DNA of 64,000 bases, taken from the NCBI RefSeq assembly GCF_008629685.1, contig NZ_VWSF01000009.1:62001-126000 (forward strand), given 5' to 3'. The DNA comes from Adhaeribacter rhizoryzae (GTDB taxonomy: Bacteria; Bacteroidota; Bacteroidia; Cytophagales; Hymenobacteraceae). Made by a program: the position numbers and the translations under genes. This document shows positions 53,301-62,393 of the stretch, one piece after another (position 1 is the stretch's first letter; the number at the start of each line of letters is the position of its first letter). Under the pieces are notes generated by a model. That model saw only the letters and a list, made by a program, of their open reading frames with translations, did no database searches and was not told where the DNA came from.

Positions 53301-55392
53301 CGTAAATCCACCAATTGCTGGCAATAACGAGATTATTACTGATAGCCGTTCACTTTGTACCGGCACCTCTCTTATAATAGAGGCCACACCGGCAACCGGT
53401 GGTGGTGGTAATATTCGTTATAAATGGCAAAGCAGCCCCGACAATATTAATTTTACTGATCTTACTCCTAATTACAGTGTAAACAACCAGAATTATCTTT
53501 ATAGCCCAGGAGATTTTGTAGGCGAAGTATATTTTCGGCGGGTAGTAAACTCTGGTGATGGTTGTATTGATATCAGCAGCGTATCGGTAAAAATAACGGT
53601 GCAAAAAACCTCTACTTATACGCTGATATTGAATGCTAATCCTTTCCCGGTATGCGGCGAAACTGTTTATACGGCTAAGGTTTACCGGGATGTTACAAGC
53701 GTAACGTACCCTACTGAACCGCAGTACGGAGAAGCCACAGTGGTTGGTGGTACTGATGTAACCGATCAGTTTACTTTTGACTGGTGGAAAAACGACACTG
53801 AGTTAGTTCCAAGTAATAATTCTAGCCAAATAACAATAATAGCTCCGCAATCGCGGGATTATTATACTGTACGGGCAAGACCTAGTACTGTAGCCCCGGT
53901 TTGTTTCTTATATAACAACCGTCCGGATCTGGTACCAAGTAATAGAGGAATCAATGAGCTATTTTCTAACCGGATTTACCGGGGCACTCCGATTGGGTAT
54001 GCCGTATCAATCGCGACTAATGTGCAGCCTTCTAATGTTGTTTGCGCGGGTGTTCCAGTTACATTCACAGCCACGCCTAGCAAAGCTAACTTTGTTAACC
54101 CAACGTATCAATGGCAGGTAAACGGTCAAAATATTCAAGGCGCAACTGGCAGTACTTTTACCAGTTCTACGCTTAACAGTGGAGATATAGTAACTGCTAC
54201 CTTTACTTCTGCCGAGAACCGTTGCGACCCAATTACCTCCAACGCTATTACCATGCTGGTAGCCTCACCACAAGTGCTTTCCGGCGGTGGCAGCTATTGT
54301 GCCACAGACCAGGTAGGCGGCGTAGCTATTCAGTTAGAAGGTTCGCAATTGGGTGTAAACTACCAGTTAATGCTGGGTACTACTAAAGTATTTTTACCGA
54401 TTCCAGGCGATGGTGGTCCAATTTCTTTTGGCTACCATAAATATGCCCCCGGCACTTACTCGGTACAGGCTATTACTGCTGCCGGCACCTGTGCTCCTTT
54501 TGGTTCAGTTACCGTATCGCACACTCCTGCACTTAACCACACGGTAACTATACAGGAGCCTGAGGAAACAATAATTGGTGAACCAGCCACATTTATAGCA
54601 ACATCTTCAATTGCTAGCGCTGGCCCTACTTATAGATGGTACGTTATCAACTACAACGATCCAAATCCAACCTTTGTGCTGCAACCAAATGCAAAAACTA
54701 ATGTGTTTACAATAAACGCAGTGCCGGAAGGAGACATAGAAGTACGGGTTGAAGTAGTAGCACCAATTGGCCTTTGTACCAATGATGCAGATGGTATAGC
54801 CTTTGCTCTTACAGGACCAATTGCCCCTTTACCAGTAGAGTTGCTGTATCTGAAAGCTACCAAACAAAACAACGATGTAGTGGCAGTAGAATGGGCTACG
54901 GCTATGGAACAAAACAGCGAAGGCTTTGAAGTACAAGTATCACAGGATGCTAAAAATTACCGTACCTTGGCCTTTGTAGCTTCTAAAGCCGGTGGCAACA
55001 CCAACCAAAAGCAGGTATACACTTTCCACGACAAAGAAAACGGTAAATACGGCATTCGCTACTACCGCTTAATGCAACGCGACATAAACGGCGATGCGGA
55101 ATATTTTGGTCCTAAAGCTGTGCAGATTGGGGAAGCCACTGAAAGCTTAAGTGTTTACCCGAATCCGTTCAGCAGCGAAGTAAGCTTAGAACTGAACGCT
55201 GAAGAAGCCGGTATCATGCACGTGCTGGTAACCAACGCTATTGGGGCCAAAGTACTGGAACGTACCTTAACCATTCAGAAAGGCAATAACAAACAAAGCT
55301 TGCAGTTTAAGGCTGATTTACCACTGGGCATGTACCACATTACTACCCGCCTGAACGGTAAAACCAGACACATTAAACTCATGAAACAATAA
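50371..55392 (+). CDS. T9SS-targeted giant adhesin-like protein 5 (1673 aa)
   Basis: Signal peptide (LLMLVFHAASAQ), then IPT-like (about 38-130) and PKD-like (130-225) units. Four tandem units of about 75 residues follow (about 227-525, pattern F-x-x-VC...GG-x-P...G-x-Y), then an Ig pair and four tandem units of about 97 residues (690-1078; YQWQ-S...Y-x-P-G-x-F-x-G-x-x-YFRRIV). The NRIYRGTP linker, an Ig unit and the QEPEETIIG module precede the shared C-terminal unit (about 1486-1673) with the sorting tail. A 30-base identical stretch (51306-51335 and 51750-51779) shows recent internal duplication. Confidence 0.9.
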   Translation: MKKNFTQLIPASTWLQPQLAVKATLLFLLMLVFHAASAQAPSINTTNPSCVAVQQGFELTINGSDFDDNGATVVITGNAFSGEFAFTPKSRTSSQLKVDIPAGDTVLAAPGALTITVRQNGTDVSNPVQISVNPTTTTITGPASVCVSTTANTANFRVPALAGSTTYAWRIISGPATITSGGTTPEAIVRFNNTSGTVKIGVTIDPDCNGTPNITSTHDIILNAAPDVTLSTFGDNGNICTNAGVLTLTGGQPLGGEYTVDGIVATTFDPTNALGEHTIVYYYTTLEGCQGSATQKINVVKPPVVSLGQFADVCVNAAAFPLIGGTPGNGTYLVNDEPATEFNPALVGVGTHTITYVVVQGGCRSIATQSITVLEAPDVSLTEFADVCSDAGLITLTGGFPLGGTYSGPGVTNGQFNPAVAGVGTHNISYTFKQGDCIIIESQTITVLQAHTANLAPFTNVCVNAAAFPLSGGTPDNGIYSGPGVSDGQFNPAVAGVGTHTITYTFDQNGCKSSATRTITVVQPVSVTITTPIGTQGCPEQGGIKPAVPLTVANIAGAAYQWLLNGNEIPGATTINLNATQSGNYSVRVTNNGCSIISAAVAVTILDPATFISEGALVRKCLNQTIVLHAIAGNYTYQWYKDGQPLTGQTTAELSVNQPGEYTVVLTTQIGSCRTITSTPTTVLEEPAITNNNINAPTDPVCSGGTITIVGVPATGGTGGPYIYQWQISSAIGGPYSNVPANGNGQNYLYEPGAFSGTQYFRRIVISGGCNNISDPVPVIVVPAIAGNTINNTNTKNICEGGSITIGASPQTGLTGGGGPRTYAYQWQESTDNATFTNIQGATTQNYTYNSGSFVGTKYLRRVVSSGSCTSTTVAVAVNVNPAIVGNTISPNRNPICATTSVVITGSSPEGGTGSYSYQWQSSTDSVNFSDIPGATAKNYSFTSNNFVGTQYFRRIVTSRPVNTNSCSSTSDAVSVTVNPPIAGNNEIITDSRSLCTGTSLIIEATPATGGGGNIRYKWQSSPDNINFTDLTPNYSVNNQNYLYSPGDFVGEVYFRRVVNSGDGCIDISSVSVKITVQKTSTYTLILNANPFPVCGETVYTAKVYRDVTSVTYPTEPQYGEATVVGGTDVTDQFTFDWWKNDTELVPSNNSSQITIIAPQSRDYYTVRARPSTVAPVCFLYNNRPDLVPSNRGINELFSNRIYRGTPIGYAVSIATNVQPSNVVCAGVPVTFTATPSKANFVNPTYQWQVNGQNIQGATGSTFTSSTLNSGDIVTATFTSAENRCDPITSNAITMLVASPQVLSGGGSYCATDQVGGVAIQLEGSQLGVNYQLMLGTTKVFLPIPGDGGPISFGYHKYAPGTYSVQAITAAGTCAPFGSVTVSHTPALNHTVTIQEPEETIIGEPATFIATSSIASAGPTYRWYVINYNDPNPTFVLQPNAKTNVFTINAVPEGDIEVRVEVVAPIGLCTNDADGIAFALTGPIAPLPVELLYLKATKQNNDVVAVEWATAMEQNSEGFEVQVSQDAKNYRTLAFVASKAGGNTNQKQVYTFHDKENGKYGIRYYRLMQRDINGDAEYFGPKAVQIGEATESLSVYPNPFSSEVSLELNAEEAGIMHVLVTNAIGAKVLERTLTIQKGNNKQSLQFKADLPLGMYHITTRLNGKTRHIKLMKQ
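51306..51779 (+). repeat. Internal tandem repeat region in adhesin 5
   Basis: A 30-base segment beginning TGTATGTGTAAATGCAGCAG is identical at 51306 and 51750, inside repeat units 2 and 4. Confidence 0.7.
54830..55392 (+). repeat. Shared 3' module, adhesin 5
   Basis: Last copy of the module; closest to adhesin 4. Confidence 0.85.
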
Positions 55393-55415
55393 CCTTAATT
55401 AAGTTTAAAACGGAA

Positions 55416-55449
55416 AAGGGCAGGTAAATTACCTGCCCTTTTTTTTTTC
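55416..55449 (+). terminator. Terminator of adhesin 5
   Basis: Perfect stem AGGGCAGGTAA / TTACCTGCCCT followed by about ten Ts; the preceding AGCTTTA stem is degenerate here. Confidence 0.85.
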
Positions 55450-55624
55450 CACTCTTAATCAGCCCATTAAGATTAAACTACCCAATATTACTAAGAGCAG
55501 TAAAAAATACTACGCCCGACTTTTCTTAAAAAGTTAAATATTCATTAAACTCCTAACTGATAAGCTAGTGAAATATTCAAGCCCAAATACTTGCAAAATT
55601 TATAGAAAAGTTTAATTTTACTAT

Positions 55625-56131
55625 ATGTTAGAACAGGCTGCACAGCGACCGGTAGATGCGTATTTTGATAAGTACGCCGAAAGCCACCAAAACCCAACGA
55701 ATAAACTTATTCACTGGATTTGTGTGCCCTTAATTGTCTTTAGTCTGCTGGGGTTGGTCTGGGCCATTCCGTTTCCACACTTGTCTTTTCTGGGTGAATA
55801 TACCCGCTACCTGAACTGGGCTACTTTTCTTATTATTTTTGCCATTATTTATTATTTCCGGCTATCGCCGCCTTTAGCTTTTGCAATGCTGTTTGTAATT
55901 GCCATTTTTGGAGCCGTAATTGTTACCCTCGAAAAAATGCACAACGAGCAAGGTTGGCCCGAAATGTGGCAGGTGTGTTTGTTTATCTTTTTTATTTCCT
56001 GGGTTGGCCAGTTTATCGGGCACAAAATAGAAGGCAAAAAACCTTCTTTCCTCGACGATTTACGGTTTCTGCTGATTGGCCCTATCTGGCTTTGGCATTT
56101 TATTTTCCGGAAACTAGGTATTCCTTATTAA
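55625..56131 (+). CDS. DUF962/Mpo1-like membrane protein
   Basis: 168 residues with four to five hydrophobic helices and the DUF962 pattern: ESHQNPTNKLIHWICVPL near the N-terminus, FISWVGQFIGHKIEGKKPS and a C-terminal LLIGPIWLWHFIFRKLG. The conserved histidines match the iron-binding residues of yeast Mpo1, a 2-hydroxy fatty acid dioxygenase, so a role in lipid oxidation is possible. Bacterial members are mostly uncharacterised. It follows the adhesin cluster after 230 bp and is convergent with the OYE gene. Confidence 0.88.
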   Translation: MLEQAAQRPVDAYFDKYAESHQNPTNKLIHWICVPLIVFSLLGLVWAIPFPHLSFLGEYTRYLNWATFLIIFAIIYYFRLSPPLAFAMLFVIAIFGAVIVTLEKMHNEQGWPEMWQVCLFIFFISWVGQFIGHKIEGKKPSFLDDLRFLLIGPIWLWHFIFRKLGIPY

Positions 56132-56202
56132 CCTCCTGCCAACAAATGCACAAGATACTTAAATGCAATATTTGCGTGGATACCGTTTACCAGACGATGG
56201 TA

Positions 56203-56294
56203 TTTACACCTGTTATTCTGGGAATACAAGTATTCTGGCCGGAACCTATTTGGTTATCTGCAAAATAGGTTCCTCCTGAATGACAGGTGTGGAT
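56203..56294. repeat. Nested palindromic repeat, copy 2
   Basis: Homologous to 23475-23568: ACACCTGTTATT / AATGACAGGTGT outer arms, inner CTGGGAATACAAGTATTCTG, and AATAGGTTCCTCCTGAATGA shared with copy 1. Located between convergent genes. Confidence 0.65.
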
Positions 56295-56397
56295 TCTAAA
56301 ACTAATATTTCGAACCTTAGCGTAACATCAGGCAACTAATCCAGGGCTTTTGTTCCTAAAATAATGCCTTTTTATACAAGTCTTTCGGGTTAGAATA

Positions 56398-57480
56398 TTA
56401 AATCCGGGGTTTGGCGCGCTCGTATTGTACCGGCCAGGTTACCTGCTGCCGCAATTCGGTAGCGGCAGTTAACCCAAAGTACGGGTCGCGTAAAAATTCG
56501 CGGGCAATAAAAACCATATCGGCTTGTCCGGTCCGAATAATATGGTCGGCTTGTTGCGCCGAACTGATCAGGCCAACGGCGGCCGTCAGCATATTGGCAC
56601 CATCGCGAATGGCTTGGGCAAAAGGCGTTTGGTAACCGGGGCCGGGCGTAATTTGCTGCACCGGAACATTACCACCAGAAGAACAATCTATTAAATCGAC
56701 GCCAAGTGCTTTTAAGTGCCGGGCCAGTTCTACGCTTTGCGGCAAGGTCCAGGCATCATCTGCATCGCTCACCCAATCGGTAGCCGAAACCCGTACCACA
56801 AAAGGTAAATTTGCGGGCCAAACTGTTTTTACGGCTTGCACTACTTCCAGTAAAAGCCTTATCCGGTTCTCGAACGAACCGCCGTAATTATCGGTGCGCT
56901 GGTTGGTAAGCGGCGATAAAAATTCGTGGAGCAGGTAACCATGAGCCGCATGAATTTCTACTACTTTAAACCCGCAAGTTAATGCCCGCTGGGCAGCTAC
57001 CTTAAAATCCGAAATAACTTTCTCGATACCGGCTAAGGTTAGTTCTACCGGCGGTGGCACATCGGTGGCTAAAGGTACAGGGCTTGGCGCGTAAACTTCT
57101 TCCCAACCCCGTTCCTCCGGACTTAAATGTTTATTACCTAACCACGGGGCACTTTTACTGGCTTTGCGGCCGGCATGGGCTAACTGAATGCCCGCTACAG
57201 CTTGTTGCTGATGAATAAAATCGACGATACGTTTCAGAAACGGTATATGCTCGTCTTTCCAGATACCCAAATCGTCGGGCGTAATCCGGCCTTCCGGCGA
57301 AACGGCTGTTGCTTCGGTAAAAACCAGCGCTGCTCCCCCAACTGCCCGGCTCCCCAAATGCACCAGGTGCCAGTCGTTGGCAAAACCATCTACGCTGGAA
57401 TATTGGCACATGGGCGAAACCGCAATACGGTTCTTTAACTCAACTGATTTTATCTTTAAAGGCGAAAACAAACCGTTCAT
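56398..57480 (-). CDS. Old Yellow Enzyme-family NADH:flavin oxidoreductase (YqjM-like)
   Basis: An FMN barrel with the YqjM-class start NGLFSPLKIKSVELKNRIAVSPMCQYS, AGIQLAHAGRK, the substrate-binding pair in EIHAAHGYLLHEFLSP and NQRTDNYGGSFENR, and a C-terminal phosphate-binding region (MVFIAREFLRDPYF). It reduces activated C=C bonds with NAD(P)H and often protects against electrophiles. The ATG at 57480 is preferred; an ATG at 57486 and a TTG at 57501 are alternatives. Monocistronic, convergent with the DUF962 gene. Confidence 0.92.
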   Translation of the reverse strand: MNGLFSPLKIKSVELKNRIAVSPMCQYSSVDGFANDWHLVHLGSRAVGGAALVFTEATAVSPEGRITPDDLGIWKDEHIPFLKRIVDFIHQQQAVAGIQLAHAGRKASKSAPWLGNKHLSPEERGWEEVYAPSPVPLATDVPPPVELTLAGIEKVISDFKVAAQRALTCGFKVVEIHAAHGYLLHEFLSPLTNQRTDNYGGSFENRIRLLLEVVQAVKTVWPANLPFVVRVSATDWVSDADDAWTLPQSVELARHLKALGVDLIDCSSGGNVPVQQITPGPGYQTPFAQAIRDGANMLTAAVGLISSAQQADHIIRTGQADMVFIAREFLRDPYFGLTAATELRQQVTWPVQYERAKPRI

Positions 57481-57959
57481 AAGCATTTTATCTTTATGCA
57501 ATATATGTTTGTTTTAGTTTCTTTTGGGGGTGAAGGTTGCAGGCAAACAAGATAAATATTCGGATTTATTATATTTCAGGCTAAACGAACCATTAACATG
57601 ATAAAATCTGGGGCCTGTAGCAATTGCGTTTGACCGTTAAAGCAACGTAGGAATTAAAAAATAAAAAGCTCCCCTGTAGAGAGCTTCTTACCAAAAAACA
57701 AAAGGTAATATTAAAAGTAATATTATAAAAATAGCTTTATTTGTTTTTACCAGCCGGACACCCACAACAGCTCGCACCACGTTGGCCGGCATCTGGCTTT
57801 TATCAACTTGTTTAAGCCATCAGCTGCCGAAATCCGTTTATTATTAAACCGTATTTCCCAAAATATATTGCCTTACTGCAGACGTAAATACAGGGTAATA
57901 ATTTAGCTAATTTGGGCGGGTTGTTTTGTTTACACTGTTTTTAAACTGCCTTTCTTTAG
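57481..57959. other. Intergenic region between divergent OYE and VOC genes
   Basis: About 460 bp with a weak hairpin near 57664-57690 (AAGCTC/GAGCTT). No gene and no consensus promoter seen. Confidence 0.5.
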
Positions 57960-58883
57960 ATGGGTAATATTTTATCTGATAAATCTATTTACATGACAGC
58001 TATTATCCTCCCCGCTAATCTTACTATCCGGCAGGTTACTTTACGTACACGCCAGTTAGCGCAGCTAAATACGTTTTACCAGCAAATGCTGGGTTTGCAG
58101 CAAATTAGCAGCACCGTACACGAAGCAAGGTTATCTGCCAGCGGACAGGAACCGGCCCAATTAATTTTATTGCAGGATGAAGCCGCCCCTTTGCATAAAC
58201 GCCGGCAGCCTGGGTTGTACCATGTAGCCTGGCTGGTTCCTAATCGTTTGGAACTAGCCCGGGCCTTAAACCATTTTATTCAGACCAAATGGCCGTTGCA
58301 AGGCTTTGGCGACCATCTGGTAAGCGAGGCTATTTATTTTGCTGACCCGGATGGTAACGGCATTGAAGTATACGCCGACCGGCCCCGCGAAACCTGGCCC
58401 ATCGTCAACGGGCAAGTACAAATGGATACCTTACCGGTAGATGTACCCGGTCTGCTCGCCCAATTACCTGGCAACTTACCGGAGTGGCAAGGCTTACACC
58501 CCGGCACTTTCATTGGCCATATTCATTTACAGGTATCGTCGTTGGCGCAGGCCCGCAGCTTTTACGCCGACACCCTTGGCTTTAACGTTATGCAGGAAAG
58601 CTACCCAGGCGCATTGTTTGTTGCAGCCGGGGGTTATCATCACCACATTGGCTTAAATACCTGGCACAGCCAAAATGCAACTCCTGGCCCCGAGAACCAA
58701 ACCGGCCTGGTTAGTTTTACGGTACACTTGCCCGATATCCAGGTTTTCGCCCAGTTAAAAAACAAACTAATGAATACCCAATATTTTGTTAAAGCAACAA
58801 ACGAAAACAGCTTGCTGGTGCAAAGCCCGGATATGCTGACTATTAAAATAGATGCCGGGGAAAATACCACGGGAAGCAACTAA
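57960..58883 (+). CDS. VOC-family (CatE/glyoxalase-like) two-domain protein
   Basis: 307 residues with two vicinal-oxygen-chelate halves (about 20-140 and 178-300). Likely metal ligands: H in GLYHVAWLV, E in GNGIEVYADRPRETW, and H in FIGHIHLQV. The DPDGNGIEVY motif and overall length match the CatE-like ring-cleavage dioxygenase group. No aromatic pathway genes are nearby, so the substrate is open. The ATG at 57993 (MTAIIL) is an alternative start closer to family length. Downstream hairpin shared with the convergent subtilase gene. Confidence 0.88.
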   Translation: MGNILSDKSIYMTAIILPANLTIRQVTLRTRQLAQLNTFYQQMLGLQQISSTVHEARLSASGQEPAQLILLQDEAAPLHKRRQPGLYHVAWLVPNRLELARALNHFIQTKWPLQGFGDHLVSEAIYFADPDGNGIEVYADRPRETWPIVNGQVQMDTLPVDVPGLLAQLPGNLPEWQGLHPGTFIGHIHLQVSSLAQARSFYADTLGFNVMQESYPGALFVAAGGYHHHIGLNTWHSQNATPGPENQTGLVSFTVHLPDIQVFAQLKNKLMNTQYFVKATNENSLLVQSPDMLTIKIDAGENTTGSN

Positions 58884-58887
58884 ACGA

Positions 58888-58917
58888 AAAACCCCGGCGC
58901 AAGAGCCAGGGTTTTAA
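58888..58917. terminator. Bidirectional terminator hairpin
   Basis: AAAACCCCGGC / GCCAGGGTTTT, one mismatch, A- and T-rich ends on both strands, between two convergent genes. Confidence 0.75.
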
Positions 58918-58937
58918 ATGATATTATTAAAGATTAA

Positions 58938-60338
58938 TTATTTAGACAAAGCCGCCTTTACATCTAAACGGCCGCCGGTTACGGTTTTACCGCTTAAAGA
59001 AGGAGTTGGTACAACACTACTTAAAATTGCATTTCTGATTTGTGCTACCGTTGCTCCCGGATGCGTAGAAGCATACAAAGCAACAGCACCGGTAACGTGC
59101 GGCGTCGCCATAGAGGTGCCATCATAAGCACTATAAGTATTATAAGCCGTTGTTGATATAATGCCTACTCCCGGAGCGCCTAAATCGACGGTTTTAGCAC
59201 CATATTGCGAGAAACTACCCAATAATCCGCTTTTATCAATTGCTGCTACGGCAATTACATTAGGCAAATCGTAGTTAGACGGATAATTAACTGTTACATC
59301 GTTATTGGTACCGTTATTGCCGGCAGCAGCAATAAACATAATACCGGCATTATTGGCCCGGCTAATGGCATCATAAAGCGCCTGCGAATAGCCGCCGCCA
59401 CCCCAGGAATTGTTAGTGGCCACAATATTTAAGCCGTGCTTCAATTTTAAATTAGTAAAGTAATCGATGGCCTTAATAGCACTGGCCGTAGTACCGCCTT
59501 TGCGGCCAATAAACTTACCCGAAATTAAGGTTACATTCCAGTTAACCCCAGCTACCCCAGTGCCATTCGCTTCGCCGCCAATGGTGCCGGCAACGTGGGT
59601 ACCATGGTCGTCTAAAGTACCTTTGGTACCGCCATCGTAAATAGAATTATCATTCCCATCAAAATCCCAGCCGCGCACATCATCTATGTAGCCGTTGCCA
59701 TCATTGTCTTTGCCGTCTACGGCATCATAAGGGTTCGTCCAGAATTGTCCGTCTAATTCAGGGTGGTTATACTGCACACCTTCATCAATAATACCAACGT
59801 AAACATTTTTAGAACCGGTTGTACCAGCAGCCCAGGCGGCTGCGGCATTACTGCCGTATTGGTTGGCCGGAGTGGTGCCGGCGCCGTACATACCCCAAAG
59901 CGAATTATTGGTAAAGTAAGTATCGGTAGCCGTGGCGGTGTGGTAATAAATATAGTTAGGCTCGGCAAATTCTATCTCAGCGCCACCTTTCATTTTATTA
60001 ATAGCTTCGAAAACAGCCAGCGGCGTACGTACTACCAAGATGCCCTCTTTGTCGCCGAGGCGCTCCATGGTTTTAGTTAATATTTTCTCTGATACTTTAC
60101 CGCCAATTTTAGCCAGCACCCGGGCTTTCGCTTCTTCCGACTGACCCGCTTTTAATTTTACCAGCAACTCGTTTGGCATGTGCTCCAGGGCTTGCGCTGC
60201 TGCATCCGCCGAAGAAGAACTGCTGCCCAGAACAGTAGGCTCCTCCAGGCTGTTGTTGCAACCTGCCATTACCATCATAGATAAGATGCCCGCCGCTATT
60301 ACCGATTTGGCTGTAAAAGGAGTAATATTTAATTTCAT
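58938..60338 (-). CDS. S8-family subtilisin-like serine protease lipoprotein
   Basis: 466 residues. Lipobox VMAGC (Cys27), an inhibitor_I9-like propeptide (about 54-130; ELLVKLKAGQ...IEFAEPNY), then the subtilase domain: catalytic D185 (GIIDEGVQYNHPEL), H245 (DDHGTHVAGT), oxyanion N341 (AAAGNNG) and S409 (DGTSMATPH). A calcium-loop-like DGKDNDGNGYIDD lies before the His motif. All catalytic residues are intact. Secreted and probably self-processed; attached to the envelope by lipid unless cleaved. Monocistronic with a long AT-rich upstream region. Confidence 0.93.
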   Translation of the reverse strand: MKLNITPFTAKSVIAAGILSMMVMAGCNNSLEEPTVLGSSSSSADAAAQALEHMPNELLVKLKAGQSEEAKARVLAKIGGKVSEKILTKTMERLGDKEGILVVRTPLAVFEAINKMKGGAEIEFAEPNYIYYHTATATDTYFTNNSLWGMYGAGTTPANQYGSNAAAAWAAGTTGSKNVYVGIIDEGVQYNHPELDGQFWTNPYDAVDGKDNDGNGYIDDVRGWDFDGNDNSIYDGGTKGTLDDHGTHVAGTIGGEANGTGVAGVNWNVTLISGKFIGRKGGTTASAIKAIDYFTNLKLKHGLNIVATNNSWGGGGYSQALYDAISRANNAGIMFIAAAGNNGTNNDVTVNYPSNYDLPNVIAVAAIDKSGLLGSFSQYGAKTVDLGAPGVGIISTTAYNTYSAYDGTSMATPHVTGAVALYASTHPGATVAQIRNAILSSVVPTPSLSGKTVTGGRLDVKAALSK

Positions 60339-61175
60339 AAAATATTATAGTTTATTTATTCGTGATTTTTTTTTGATACTGGGGAATAAAGCCGGAATGA
60401 GTTTATATTCTTAAAGCCTTCTGTTATGGGGAAGTGTTCTTTGGGGAGAGTGTTCTTTCGCCGAAAAATTAAACTGGTAGCCTATCTGTTCGCATCTTCG
60501 TTAAAAAGCAATTTCTCTTAATTTTGAGGTGCTACTAGCACAACTGTGTTTAGAACACAAAATGTTGCTATTATTTTTCTCACCATCATACCAGCCTTAC
60601 CTCCTATCATTCTGCCTTTAACCTTATTGGGTACTGCAATTTATAGACAGAATTTCGTTATCAAAAAAATTAAATTATAATCCCTACACTATTTTTTTAT
60701 GTACAATAATAATATTAAAATAATACTACAAATAGGCTACTATAAACAACAAAATATATAGCTACTTAAGCCAATATTTACTTTAATCTTGTTGCAATGC
60801 TCTAATATTTTAATTTCTTCTTAATCACTTAAATAATAATGCATCAGAACATTACGAAACAATCCAAAAAATCAGAAAAATTATTACGTTTAACCAACCT
60901 TTAAATAGGATAATTTTACACACTAATAATTAGCCTGATAGCTCATTCTCTGGCGAAGGCTAATTATAACATAAGGCAGAAATATGCTGTTTAACGGGTA
61001 AATATTAATAAGCCGCTTTTTGGTTAATAGCGCACAACTTAAAGGCTTAACTAAGGGCTTAGTTTTAATATTTTTTAAAGCTGATAAAGCAACGTGATAA
61101 ACCCAATATTTAAAATATTGAAATATAACCACAACACGCCTAAACAGACCGGTTGGTTTAACTACAAGCCGGACT
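60339..61175. other. 837-bp AT-rich non-coding region
   Basis: Between the subtilase promoter side and the phosphatase 3' end. Very AT-rich; a 69-codon frame at 60923-61132 has no recognisable features. No repeat or RNA gene noticed. Confidence 0.5.
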
Positions 61176-62192
61176 TTAAAATAAATAATATTTTGCCATA
61201 ACCCTTTGCAAAACCGGCTCTATCTGGGTTCGAAGTTTTGGGTTGGCATAAGCTACCCAATCTACTGGTGAGGTTGTATCGAGCGGCGCATTCAGGGGCT
61301 CGCCAGCAGGATTGGTAATAATTACGCCGGCTTCCTGGCCAATGAGCGTCGCGCACAAATCGTAGGGGTGGCAAACGTGGCCGGTTTTCTGACCCGCTTT
61401 TCGCATCTTCCGGAAAAGACTTTCCCGAATATCGGCCACAAAGCGGTCGTGCCCGACTAATATTTCGTACAACTGCCCGCCACTGGAAATATATTGGTCT
61501 TCGAAAACAATGGCTTTACCTTCGGGCGCATCCGGAAATAAGGTGGCCAGCATTTCGTCTTCAATAGCCGCCAACACATCGCGGCCCGGCGGGAAGAAGC
61601 GGGCTATCTGCCCAAAGCCGCCGTACCAGGTCGGCGACTGTGAAGGCCTGATGCTTCGGGTTTCGCGGGTATTATTTTCCAGGTGCCAGGTGTAGCGGTG
61701 TGCGCCCTGTTCTTTTATCGCCCACAAAGTATCACTGAGTACACTGCGAGAAGTAGGCAATTCGGTCATTACGGCTACTTCTATATCCTGCAAGCAAGTT
61801 AAATTGCCTTTATTGGGGGCGGCTCCGGCCAGAAAAAAAGCCGAGCGCTTGTCGTACATAATGCCCCGGGTACCATCAATCGGGTCCATAATAATCCGGA
61901 TGGCAGCTTGCCCGGCGGTAATATTTTCCGGCAGCACCAACCCTTCTTCCGAATCTTCGCCAATTCCTTCGGCAATCAGCACCACGCCGCCTAAAGCAGC
62001 GGCTTGGGCCCGCAGCAAAGGAACAAGAATATCTTCTACGTCTTTATCAATCTGGTAAATGGTATCATCGGCACCTTCCTGGTGCACGGCTGCCCGTTCT
62101 TCTATTGATTGTTCCCTCAACGACTGGTGTACTTTCCGGCAAACAGCCTCGCCAATCTGGCATAATACTTCCCGGATTAATTGGTGATTCAT
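61176..62192 (-). CDS. Inositol monophosphatase-family (FIG superfamily) protein
   Basis: 338 residues. Metal-binding motif MDPIDGTRG (102-110; D103, D106), E75 in IAEGIGED and a C-terminal DLCATLIGQEAG in the position of the second Asp motif. The family removes phosphate from inositol phosphates, fructose 1,6-bisphosphate or PAP using Mg2+. It is longer than SuhB/CysQ (about 265) and has an insert around 150-230, so the substrate is uncertain. Monocistronic, 200 bp downstream of the MutM-like gene. Confidence 0.87.
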   Translation of the reverse strand: MNHQLIREVLCQIGEAVCRKVHQSLREQSIEERAAVHQEGADDTIYQIDKDVEDILVPLLRAQAAALGGVVLIAEGIGEDSEEGLVLPENITAGQAAIRIIMDPIDGTRGIMYDKRSAFFLAGAAPNKGNLTCLQDIEVAVMTELPTSRSVLSDTLWAIKEQGAHRYTWHLENNTRETRSIRPSQSPTWYGGFGQIARFFPPGRDVLAAIEDEMLATLFPDAPEGKAIVFEDQYISSGGQLYEILVGHDRFVADIRESLFRKMRKAGQKTGHVCHPYDLCATLIGQEAGVIITNPAGEPLNAPLDTTSPVDWVAYANPKLRTQIEPVLQRVMAKYYLF

Positions 62193-62393
62193 AGCTTTTG
62201 CACTTAAGTTAACAAGCCTGCAATATTACCAATCCTAAACCACATAAATTTAGGCAACACAAATTTTTACCATCCCTTTACCATCAGGCTATAAGTAGCA
62301 ATATTTTAGCTTGAGGAAAAAAATATTGCTAGTTTAAACGAGTTGTTCTGTTAAAAGGCATCAATCCGAAAAAATATTAGCTTACAGGAGCAG

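Noticed and set aside
50371-55392. Regular repeats checked as a CRISPR array
   Set aside because: Repeats are in-frame protein modules of 75 and 97 residues, not short direct repeats with unique spacers; no cas genes.
60923-61132. Minus-strand 69-codon frame
   Set aside because: AT-rich, no domain, no neighbour link; likely chance.
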